From: DATAZK01 sp963731205
Lineage (GTDB): Bacteria; Actinomycetota; Actinomycetes; Frankiales; Frankiaceae
DNA length: 64,000 nt
Assembly: GCA_963731205.1 (NCBI GenBank)
Contig: CAVSUJ010000002.1
Coordinates: forward strand, 1,550,001-1,614,000
Direction of reading: 5' to 3'
The number at the start of each line of letters is the position of its first letter. Position 1 is the first letter of the stretch. The position numbers and the translations under genes were made by a program. The notes beneath the pieces are model-generated. The model did no database searches, was not told the DNA's origin, and saw only the letters and a list, made by a program, of their open reading frames with translations. Shown here in pieces: positions 1 to 7,505 of the stretch.

Positions 1-885
1 GAGAAGATTCCGCGGGCACCGAAGTCTTTTCCGCTTGGTCCGTCGGCTGGTTCCCACAGGTTGACGGGGGCGTCGGGCGCTTGCGGCTGACCAGTCTGCT
101 GTGACTTGAAGCCGGCCCAACCGAGGTAGCGGTCGAGCAGGCCGGGTGCTAGGGCGTTCGCGGCGAGGGTTCCCATGGTGCTGGACCCGACCCAGTATTC
201 GCGTCGGCGTGGGTGGTCGGCGGCATACAGCACGGCCCGGGCGGCGAACTCCGGCTGGTAAATAGGCGGGACGGGTTGCGCCTGGTCCGGCAGGCGGGAT
301 AGCACCCACGAAAATTGGGGGGTGTTGACTGCCGGCATTTGCACCATCGTGGTGTGCACGCCGCTCTTGGCGTGCAGCAGCGCAGCGCAGCGCTTCGTTG
401 AAGCGTTGAATGGCGTGTTTGGCGCCGCAGTACGCGGTTTGCAGCGGGATGCCGCGGTAAGCGAGGGCGGACCCGACCTGCACGATGGTCCTGCGGTCGC
501 GAGGCTTCATGTGAGACAGGGCCGCCATGGTCGCGTAGACGTAGCCCAGGTAGCTCACTTCAGTGACGCGTTTGAATTCGTCCGGCTGGATTTGATCGAA
601 CGGCGCGAAGACTGATGTAAAGGCAACGTTGATCCATGTGTCGATCGGGCCGACCTTCTCCTCGACCTGTTGCGCTGCAGCGAAGATGGCAGCGGAGTCC
701 GCTACGTCCGTCGCAATCACGACCGGAGTCCCGCCACGGGCTCGGACGTCTTCAGCGGCAGCGGCCAGTCCCGTTTCACCTCGGGCGATCAACACGACGG
801 TGGCGCCACGATCGGCGAACCCATTCGCGACGGCGCGTCCGATGCCGCCACTCGCGCCAGTCACTACAACGATCTGCGCAGACAT
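1..885 (-). CDS. SDR family oxidoreductase, 3' end off the window, one frameshift
   Basis: Short-chain dehydrogenase/reductase. The N-terminus carries the Rossmann motif TGASGGIG (about residues 8-15) and the active-site pair YCGAK (YxxxK). The start is taken at the second of two tandem ATG codons (885; the first is 888) because an AGGAG lies about 6 bases upstream. The frame breaks near 375-392, inside a short GCAGC-type tandem repeat; the protein resumes as HAKSGVHTTMVQMPAVNTPQ, which fits the usual SDR order. The reading frame is still open at base 1, so the gene is partial. It lies just downstream of the MarR gene on the same strand, 16 bases apart, and the two are probably one operon. 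The substrate cannot be told. Family call sure; whether the shift is real or a sequence error is unknown. Confidence 0.85.
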   Translation of the reverse strand, partial: MSAQIVVVTGASGGIGRAVANGFADRGATVVLIARGETGLAAAAEDVRARGGTPVVIATDVADSAAIFAAAQQVEEKVGPIDTWINVAFTSVFAPFDQIQPDEFKRVTEVSYLGYVYATMAALSHMKPRDRRTIVQVGSALAYRGIPLQTAYCGAKHAIQRFNEALRCAAARQERRAHHDGANAGSQHPPIFVGAIPPAGPGATRPAYLPAGVRRPGRAVCRRPPTPTRILGRVQHHGNPRRERPSTRPARPLPRLGRLQVTADWSAASARRPRQPVGTSRRTKRKRLRCPRNLL

Positions 886-901
886 CATCTGCTCCTTTCG
901 G

Positions 902-1432
902 TCATTCTGCAGGATGGGACTGCGTGGTCCATCCCATGGACCACAGTTCAGCGGCTGGTAGCTCGCCGGCAGCGGCGGCGAATTCGCTGAGGATGAGCGG
1001 TAGTTGTCTGCGCTTGTCGGCGGGCATGCGTCCTAGCGTTTTTTCAATGGCCGCCCGGCGATGGGTCATCACCCGCGTGACAAGCCGGCGGCCCGGCGCC
1101 GTCAATGCCAAGGTGAGGTTGCGGCGGTCATCAGGGTTGTCGCGACGATCGATGAGCCCCAGCGCGACCAGCCGATCGCAGGCCCGGGTCGCGTTCGAGG
1201 CGTGCACACCGATGGCTTCGGCGAACCGCACCAGGTTCACCGGTTCCAGGCTGGCAATGACCACCAGCGCCCGCAGTTGCGTGACGGTGACACGGTCCTC
1301 GACGGCGGCGATGGACTGGGCGCTGATAGCCACCAGCACACGGGAGGCGAGCATGACGGCGTCTGCCTGCGCAGCCAGCTCCACCGCAGCAGCGTCATCA
1401 GCCTTACCAACACGGGACTTCGATTCGGGCAC
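902..1432 (-). CDS. MarR family transcriptional regulator
   Basis: About 176 residues with the MarR winged-helix core: a recognition region reading VNLVRFAEAIGVHASNATR, then the wing DRRDNPDDRRNLTLALT, which is the typical DxRxxxLxLT signature. The frame stays open far upstream into the TPP gene, but this is only a shadow; GTG at 1432 gives a normal MarR length and leaves the palindromic sites at 1446-1474 outside the gene. Divergent from the TPP-enzyme operon with a 105-base gap, and followed by the SDR gene. That layout suggests it represses the SDR and/or the divergent redox operon and responds to a small phenolic or oxidising ligand, as many MarR proteins do (inference). Confidence 0.85.
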   Translation of the reverse strand: MPESKSRVGKADDAAAVELAAQADAVMLASRVLVAISAQSIAAVEDRVTVTQLRALVVIASLEPVNLVRFAEAIGVHASNATRACDRLVALGLIDRRDNPDDRRNLTLALTAPGRRLVTRVMTHRRAAIEKTLGRMPADKRRQLPLILSEFAAAAGELPAAELWSMGWTTQSHPAE

Positions 1433-1445
1433 AGCAACATCATGT

Positions 1446-1474
1446 CGCAAGACTTGCGTAACAGCAAGCTTTGC
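1446..1474. promoter_or_regulatory. Candidate MarR operator pair
   Basis: Two inverted repeats lie in the divergent gap between the MarR and TPP-enzyme genes. The first is CGCAAG-A-CTTGCG at 1446-1458 (perfect 6-bp arms). The second is GCAAGCTTTGC at 1464-1474 (one mismatch). Their centres are 17 bases apart and share the half-site GCAAG. Size, symmetry and position fit MarR-type operators; binding itself is inferred. Confidence 0.5.
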
Positions 1475-1537
1475 GGGTAGACAGTCTTCAGACGGCGAGC
1501 GGGAGACGACCGGCCGTCCTGGCGAACGGGAGTCCTG

Positions 1538-3331
1538 ATGACGCAGACGGTGGCTGATTTTCTTTTGGCACGGCTCCGTGAGTGGGAAGTCGGCCAGGTC
1601 TTCGGGTATCCCGGGGATGGCATCAATGGGCTGCTTGCCGCGTGGGGCAGGGCGGATAATGTGCCGCAGTTCGTGCAGGCGCGGCATGAGGAGATGGCCG
1701 CGTTCGAGGCCGTCGGTTACGCGAAGTTCTCCGGAAACGTCGGGGTCTGCGTCGCGACCAGCGGTCCGGGCGCGGTGCACCTGCTCAACGGGCTTTATGA
1801 CGCCAAGCTCGATCATGTCCCCGTGGTCGCGATCGTGGGGCAAACCGAACGCAGCGCCATGGGCGGCTCGTACCAGCAGGAAATTGACCTACTCAGCCTG
1901 TTCAAGGACGTCTGCAGCGACTACGTGCAGATGTGCACCGTGCCCCAGCAGCTGCCGAACCTGCTGGACCGGGCCATCCGCGTCGCGGTCACCGAACGGG
2001 CCCCGACGTGTCTGATCTTCCCATCCGACGTCCTGGAACTGGAGTACGAACCGCCCGGGCATGAGTTCAAACAGGTGCCCTCCAGCCTCGGGATGAGCAC
2101 CGCCCGAGTCTGCCCCGACGACGCCGCAGTGGCACAGGCCGCCGACATCCTCAACGCCGGTGAGAAGGTGGCGCTGCTCGTGGGTCAAGGCGCCCGCGGC
2201 TGCGAAACGGAACTGACCGAGGTCGCCGATCTGCTGGGCGCCGGTGCAGCCAAAGCGCTGCTCGGTAAAGACGTGCTCCCCGATGATCTGCCGTGGGTGA
2301 CCGGGTCCATCGGACTACTGGGAACCACCGCGAGTTACCACCTGATGATGGACTGCGACACCCTGCTGACCGTCGGGTCCAACTTTCCCTACACGCAGTT
2401 CCTGCCCAAGCTCGACCAGGCTCGGGCCATTCAAATCGACCGTTCCGGCAAATGGATCGGCATGCGCTACCCGTATGAACTCAACCTCGTCGGTGACGCC
2501 AAAACAACCCTGCAGGCACTAATCCCGCTCCTGCACCGCAAATCCGACAGGGCCTGGCGCGACACCATCGAAGCCAACGTCGCCGACTGGTGGCAGACCG
2601 CTGAGCGGCGAGCCATGACCGGTGCGGACCCGATCAACCCAATGCGGATCTTCCACGAATTGTCCGAGCGGCTGCCCGCCGATGCGATCGTCGCCTCTGA
2701 CTCCGGCAGCGCCGCGAACTGGTACGCCCGGCACCTGAAATTCCGGGGCAGTATGCGCGGTTCCCTGTCCGGAACGCTCGCGACCATGGGCCCCGGCGTG
2801 CCGTATGTGATCGGCGCCAAGTGGGCCCATCCCGACCGGCCGGCGATCGCGCTCGTCGGCGACGGGGCGATGCAGATGAACGGCATGGTCGAACTCATCA
2901 CCATCGCGCACTACTGGCAGCAATGGGCCGACCCCAGGTTGATCGTCGCCGTCCTGCACAACAACGACCTCAATCAGGTCACCTGGGAAATGCGCGCCAT
3001 GGAGAACTCCCCGAAATTCGCCGCTTCCCAGACGCTGCCAGACGTCGACTATGCGGCCTTCGCCCGAACGCTAGGGCTCGCCGCCGAAAACATCGACGAC
3101 CCCGAGACCCTTGGTGGGGCGTGGGAGCGGGCGTTTGCCGCGGACCGACCGACCGTGCTGGACATCCGCTGTGATCCGGACGTGCCACCCATCCCGCCGC
3201 ACGCCACCTTCGACCAAGCCAAGTCCGTCGCAAAAGCAATCCTGCATGGCGATGAGGACGCGGCCGGGTTCATCAAGCAAGGCATCAAACAGAAAGCCCA
3301 GCAGTACCTGCCCGGACACAAGGACAACTGA
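1538..3331 (+). CDS. Thiamine pyrophosphate-dependent enzyme (pyruvate oxidase/acetolactate synthase superfamily)
   Basis: 597 residues, intact. Three-domain TPP enzyme. The N-terminal Pyr domain carries the catalytic glutamate in RHEEMAAFEAVGYAKF. The central domain is Rossmann-like (GEKVALLVGQGARG). The C-terminal PP domain has the TPP/Mg motif GDGAMQMNGMVEL followed about 30 residues later by NND. Length and order fit the PoxB-like branch often annotated as thiamine pyrophosphate-requiring protein. There is no membrane-binding tail obvious enough to call it a quinone-linked pyruvate oxidase. GGGAG sits about 5 bases before the ATG. First gene of a tightly packed operon; the next ATG is 3 bases after its stop. 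It likely decarboxylates or oxidises a 2-keto acid made by the neighbouring redox enzymes (inference). Confidence 0.9.
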   Translation: MTQTVADFLLARLREWEVGQVFGYPGDGINGLLAAWGRADNVPQFVQARHEEMAAFEAVGYAKFSGNVGVCVATSGPGAVHLLNGLYDAKLDHVPVVAIVGQTERSAMGGSYQQEIDLLSLFKDVCSDYVQMCTVPQQLPNLLDRAIRVAVTERAPTCLIFPSDVLELEYEPPGHEFKQVPSSLGMSTARVCPDDAAVAQAADILNAGEKVALLVGQGARGCETELTEVADLLGAGAAKALLGKDVLPDDLPWVTGSIGLLGTTASYHLMMDCDTLLTVGSNFPYTQFLPKLDQARAIQIDRSGKWIGMRYPYELNLVGDAKTTLQALIPLLHRKSDRAWRDTIEANVADWWQTAERRAMTGADPINPMRIFHELSERLPADAIVASDSGSAANWYARHLKFRGSMRGSLSGTLATMGPGVPYVIGAKWAHPDRPAIALVGDGAMQMNGMVELITIAHYWQQWADPRLIVAVLHNNDLNQVTWEMRAMENSPKFAASQTLPDVDYAAFARTLGLAAENIDDPETLGGAWERAFAADRPTVLDIRCDPDVPPIPPHATFDQAKSVAKAILHGDEDAAGFIKQGIKQKAQQYLPGHKDN

Positions 3332-3333
3332 TC

Positions 3334-3783
3334 ATGGGCATTTTTGAGACGGCACTGACGGATGTGCGTACCGGCCGGTTCGAACGGTCGCTGTCCGCGT
3401 TGACCGCGGCCGGTGCCGCCATCACCGCCGGCGAAATCTTCCTGTCCCATGACGGGGCCAGCTTCGGCAACAAAATGATGTGGTGGCCCATTTTTGTGGT
3501 GCCGACGGCGATCCCCGCCGGTATCGCCGCCGTCGCCTCCCGCAAGGCCGCGAAAACCGTCCTCCCACTGGCCAGTGCCGCCATCGTCGTCAACGGGCTG
3601 CAAGGCACCTACCTGCATTGGCGCGGTATCCGGCAACGCCCCGGCGGGTTCACCCGCTACAACATCGAAGCCGGACCACCCGCGTTCGCTCCGCTACTCG
3701 CCTCTCTCGTCGGCGGCATGGGACTACTCGCCGCGGTACTGCGCCGCGAACCCGCCGACTCCACCGCTGAGGCGGATGCCTGA
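3334..3783 (+). CDS. Integral membrane protein, unknown function
   Basis: 149 residues with about four hydrophobic segments (roughly residues 20-37, 48-66, 72-90 and 112-133) and a charged C-terminal tail. No catalytic motif seen. It sits between the TPP enzyme and the gluconate-dehydrogenase subunit-like gene with essentially no spacing, so it is translated with them. It may anchor the soluble oxidoreductases at the membrane or handle electrons, but nothing in the sequence (no paired histidines of a b-type cytochrome) supports electron transfer. Confidence 0.75.
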   Translation: MGIFETALTDVRTGRFERSLSALTAAGAAITAGEIFLSHDGASFGNKMMWWPIFVVPTAIPAGIAAVASRKAAKTVLPLASAAIVVNGLQGTYLHWRGIRQRPGGFTRYNIEAGPPAFAPLLASLVGGMGLLAAVLRREPADSTAEADA

Positions 3784-4493
3784 TGCCGTTCCGCAGCCGC
3801 GACCAGCACGCCGTCACCCCGCAGAGCCGGGGCCGGTTCCCGGGCTTTGACGTCCTCGACCAGGCCCATGTCTGGGACGACGTCACCGCCGGAGTGGTCC
3901 TCGCCCGCCTCGCGCTGCCGGGCACGCTCGCCTTCTTCACACCGGCAGAGGTCGCCGTCGCCCGGCCGCTGCTCGATCTGCTGCTCGCCCAAGACGGCGA
4001 ACCCCGCATCCCCGTCCTGGAGCTCATCGACGCCCGGCTCGCCGATCGGAGAAACCGACGGCTGGCACTACGACGATCTTCCCGAGGACGGCACCGCCTG
4101 GCGGGCCACGCTGGCACTCCTCGACGAGGACGCCCGCCGCCAATTCGAGGCACGCTTTCGCCGAAGTCACGCCAGGGGAGCAGGCCCAACTTGTTCAGGC
4201 CGTGCAGCAGCTGTCCCAGCGGCGGCGACCCATGGCACGGACTGCCCGCACCCCGGGTCTGGAGTCTGTGGACCCGGTATGCCTGCACCGCGTTCTACTC
4301 CCATCCCTGGGCGTGGAACGAGATCGGCTTCCGCGGCCCCGCCTACCCCCGCGGCTACCTCAACCCCGGCATCGACGCCCGCGAAAAATGGGAAGTCGCC
4401 GACCACAACGACCTCGACCCGGTGCCGTTCGCCGCCCGCGTCGAACGAGCCCGAAAAGACCATGCCGACCTGACAGGCGGGACGTCGTCATGA
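3783..4493 (+). CDS. Gluconate 2-dehydrogenase subunit 3-like protein, frameshifted
   Basis: Reading across three frame changes (near 4050, 4165 and 4215) gives one protein of about 236 residues. It starts MPFRSRDQHAVTPQSRGRFPG, passes ETDGWHYDDLPEDGTAWR and ends in the aromatic block WSLWTRYACTAFYSHPWAWNE followed by FRGPAYPRGY. This is the gluconate 2-dehydrogenase subunit 3 pattern. Such subunits partner an FAD-binding GMC dehydrogenase, and the next gene, overlapping by ATGA, is exactly that. No Tat signal is obvious in the first residues. Either a pseudogene or a sequence carrying base-call errors; the clean resumption of the frame each time favours errors. Confidence 0.7.
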   Translation: MPFRSRDQHAVTPQSRGRFPGFDVLDQAHVWDDVTAGVVLARLALPGTLAFFTPAEVAVARPLLDLLLAQDGEPRIPVLELIDARLADRRNRRLALRRSSRGRHRLAGHAGTPRRGRPPPIRGTLSPKSRQGSRPNLFRPCSSCPSGGDPWHGLPAPRVWSLWTRYACTAFYSHPWAWNEIGFRGPAYPRGYLNPGIDAREKWEVADHNDLDPVPFAARVERARKDHADLTGGTSS

Positions 4494-6160
4494 GTTCCTA
4501 CCGTGACATCCGGGCACGTAATGAGTCGGCATGGCTGATCCCCAACGACGGAACCCGCACCAACCATCGACTACGCGCCGACATGCGACGCTTCGACGAC
4601 AACGACGAGGTCGATCTTGTCGTCGTCGGGGCCGGTGCCGGCGGCGCCGTCCTGACCCAGCGGCTTGCCCGCGCCGGCTGGAAAGTCGTCTGTCTGGACG
4701 CCGGACCGTTCTGGAACCCGGACACCGACTGGGTCAGCGACGAACGCGGCTCCCACGGCCTGTTCTGGACCGATCCCCGCCAAATCGGCGGCCACGATCC
4801 GGTGCCGCTCGGCTCCAACAATTCCGGCCGCGGCGTCGGCGGCTCCATGATCCACTACGCCGGCTACACCCCACGGTTTCACCCGTCCGACTTCCGTACC
4901 TTCACCGCCGACGGCGTCGGCGCCGACTGGCCCATCGGCTACCAGACGCTCAAGCCGTACTACGAGGCGATCGAAGCGGAACTGCCCGTCGCCGGGCAGG
5001 ACTGGCCATGGGGAGACCCTCACAGCTATCCGCATACCGCTCATCCGACCGGCGGTAACGGACAGGTCTTTCAACGCGGCGCGGCCGCGGCTGGCATCGA
5101 AACCCGCGTAGGTCCGGTCGCGATCCCCAACGGCCGGTTCGGCAACCGGCCGCATTGCATCTACCGCGGTTTCTGCCTGCAGGGCTGCAAAGTCAACGCC
5201 AAGGCCAGCCCACTGATCACCCACATCCCCGACGCGCTGGCCCACGGTGCTGAAATCCGTCCCGATAGCCACGTCAGCCGCATCAGCGTCGACGATGACA
5301 CCGGACGGGTCACCGGCGTCACCTACTTTCACCGCGGCCGCGAACGTCGCCAAAAAGCCGCGGCGGTCGCCGTCTGCGGCTACAGCATCGAAACCCCCCG
5401 GCTGCTGCTGCTGTCCGCCTCCGAACGCTTTCCCGACGGTCTCGGTAACGACCTCGACCAGGTCGGCCGGTACCTCATGGTTCAAGGGGCGCCGCAGACC
5501 GCCGGCCGGTTCGAGCAAGAAATCCGTATGTACAAGTCGCCGCCGCCAGAAGTCAGCAGCGAACAGTTCTACGAAACCGACCCAGCGAAACCGTACAAAC
5601 GCGGCTGGTCCATCCAGACGGTCAGTCCACTACCCATCACCTGGGCCGAACATGTTGCCGCGCAAGGACATTGGGGTGCGCCGCTGCGTGAATACATGCG
5701 TGATTACGTGCATTGGGCCACCCTCGGCGCCCTCTGCGAATTCCTGCCGCAGCCCGGCAACCGGGTCACCCTGGCCGATGAGAAAGACCGACACGGTCTA
5801 CCCGTCGCGCACTTTTCCTACAGCCAATGCGACAACGACCGGCACCTCGTCAAAGCGGCCCGCACCTCCATGGAGAACATCCTGTATGCGGCCGGCGCCG
5901 AAGAAGTCATCACCATCGAGCGGTACGCCCACCTCGTCGGCGGCGCCCGCATGGCGGCCCGGGCCGAAGATGGTGTCGTCGACGCTGACCACCGCGTCTT
6001 CGGCATCCCGAATCTGTACATCGTCGACGGCAGCACCCTGCCAACCCAAGGCGCGGCCAACCCCGCTCTGACCATCATGTCGCTCGCCGCCCGCGCCGCC
6101 GACCGGCTCATCGTCCACGCCGTCCGCGGAGCAACCGCACCTGCACCCGGCCGGTCATGA
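4490..6160 (+). CDS. GMC family (FAD-dependent) oxidoreductase
   Basis: 556 residues starting at ATG 4490, which overlaps the previous stop. A longer upstream extension in the same frame is only the out-of-frame read of the subunit 3 gene. N-terminal FAD-binding motif VVVGAGAGGAVLTQRLARAG, then SGRGVGGSMIHYAG (the second GMC signature region), a short cysteine-bearing stretch RPHCIYRGFCLQGCKVNAK, and the C-terminal VDGSTLPTQGAANPALTIMSL, which carries the second flavin-contacting block. Fits the gluconate/sorbitol dehydrogenase large-subunit branch of GMC enzymes, oxidising an alcohol of a sugar or polyol and passing electrons onward. Together with the preceding small subunit it likely forms a two-subunit dehydrogenase; the electron acceptor is not encoded in view. 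Confidence 0.9.
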   Translation: MSSYRDIRARNESAWLIPNDGTRTNHRLRADMRRFDDNDEVDLVVVGAGAGGAVLTQRLARAGWKVVCLDAGPFWNPDTDWVSDERGSHGLFWTDPRQIGGHDPVPLGSNNSGRGVGGSMIHYAGYTPRFHPSDFRTFTADGVGADWPIGYQTLKPYYEAIEAELPVAGQDWPWGDPHSYPHTAHPTGGNGQVFQRGAAAAGIETRVGPVAIPNGRFGNRPHCIYRGFCLQGCKVNAKASPLITHIPDALAHGAEIRPDSHVSRISVDDDTGRVTGVTYFHRGRERRQKAAAVAVCGYSIETPRLLLLSASERFPDGLGNDLDQVGRYLMVQGAPQTAGRFEQEIRMYKSPPPEVSSEQFYETDPAKPYKRGWSIQTVSPLPITWAEHVAAQGHWGAPLREYMRDYVHWATLGALCEFLPQPGNRVTLADEKDRHGLPVAHFSYSQCDNDRHLVKAARTSMENILYAAGAEEVITIERYAHLVGGARMAARAEDGVVDADHRVFGIPNLYIVDGSTLPTQGAANPALTIMSLAARAADRLIVHAVRGATAPAPGRS

Positions 6161-6172
6161 AGGTCGCCTCCG

Positions 6173-7269
6173 ATGACCATTGACCGCCTCACCATCGGCA
6201 TCTACCGGTTCCCGACCCCGGAACCGGAAGCGGACGGCACGCTGCAATGGGACGCCACCACCGCCGTGACCGTCGCAGATACATGCCGGGGGACAGGTAG
6301 GACTCGGCTGGACCTACAGCACCGCCGCGGCCGCCGGCATCATCAACGACCATCTCGGATCCGCCGTGTCCGGCATGGACGCCTTCGACATCCCGGCAGT
6401 CTGGTCGGCAATGCACCGGGCCTGCCGCAACCTCGGCACCAAAGGCCTTGTCATGCAAGCCATCTCCGCGGTCGACATTGCACTGTGGGACCTCAAAGCC
6501 AGGCTGCTGGACATCCCTCTGCAGCGGCTGTTCGGCCTTGTCCAGGACACCGTGCCGGTCTACGGCTCTGGGGGTTTCACCAGTCTCAGCGATGAGCAAC
6601 TCGCTGGCCAAGTGGCAAGCTGGACGGCGACCGGCTGCACGGCCATGAAAATCAAAATCGGTGAGAACTGGGGACAACACGTCGACCGCGATCTCACGCG
6701 GGTCGCCCAACTGCGGGAACTTGCCGGGCCGGCCGTTGACCTGATGGTCGACGCCAACGGCGGCTACACCACCGGCCAGGCCCGCCGCGTCGGCGCCGCC
6801 CTGGACGAGCTGGGCGTCGTCTGGTTCGAAGAACCCGTCAGCAGTGACGACATCGAAGGACTCGCCACCGTCCGTAACGCCGTCAGCTGTGACGTGACCG
6901 CCGGTGAGTACGCCGCCGACAGCTACGACGCCGCCCGCCTCACACCCGTCGTTGACTGCCTTCAGCTGGATGCCACCCGCTGCGGCGGATACACCGGATT
7001 TCGCCGCGCAGCCGCCATCGCCGCCGCCCATAATCTGCAGGTTTCCGCCCACTGCGCGCCGGCACTGCACGCTGCCGTCGCCGCCTGCGATCCCCAACCT
7101 TCGCCACGTCGAATACTTCATCGACCACGCCCGGCTTGAACCACGACTTGTTGACGGCGCCCCAGCCGTTACCGGCGGGGTTCTTCACCTCGACTCCGAC
7201 AGTCCCGGCCACGGCATGAGGCTCAGCGAACACCACCGCGCGAACCCATCGGGAGGATCAGCATTATGA
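6173..7269 (+). CDS. Enolase superfamily (mandelate racemase/acid-sugar dehydratase type), two frameshifts
   Basis: Reconstructed across shifts near 6287 and 7090. The N-terminal capping domain starts MTIDRLTIGIYRFPTPEPEA and resumes as GQVGLGWTYSTAAAAG. The barrel follows, with the KxK acid/base pair in MKIKIGENWG, the metal ligands in VDANGGY, WFEEPV and TAGEYAA, and the catalytic histidine region SAHCAPALH. This set is the mandelate racemase subgroup, which mostly contains acid-sugar dehydratases. In this operon it could dehydrate an aldonic acid produced by the GMC dehydrogenase, feeding a 2-keto product to the TPP enzyme (inference). The C-terminus, HVEYFIDHARLEPRLVDGAP, ends at 7269 and overlaps the next start by four bases. 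Confidence 0.8.
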
Positions 7270-7480
7270 CGCAGCCGAAGACCCCGAATGAGGTCGGCAT
7301 ATGGACATGCGTGGCGGTGATGATCGTCGGGTTCATTGTCGGCACGGGCTTCTTCATCGCCCGCGCGTGGTGGGCCGTCGCGCTCAGCGCAGCCATCGTG
7401 GTCGCCGCCGGTGTTGCTTCACTCCGCGCGTCGGAATCCTGCAAGACACCCGCACCGAACGCCTCGACCACAGCCACTAA
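7266..7480 (+). CDS. Small two-helix membrane protein, frameshifted
   Basis: Starts MTQPKTPNEVGIWTCVAVMI and has two hydrophobic helices (about residues 13-31 and 34-51). As written, the frame runs into the next gene. A one-base shift near 7432 gives a proper ending, LQDTRTERLDHSH, with a stop at 7478-7480, which I take as the true end (about 70 residues). It overlaps the enolase-type gene by four bases and lies 25 bases before the oxidoreductase start. Unknown function. Confidence 0.6.
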
Positions 7481-7505
7481 TTCGCTAGCTTGGGAAGGGA
7501 ACGCC

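Noticed and set aside
902..1843. A 313-residue frame reaching upstream of the MarR gene
   Set aside because: The first 135 residues are antisense to the TPP enzyme and lack MarR-like composition; the family core starts near 1432.
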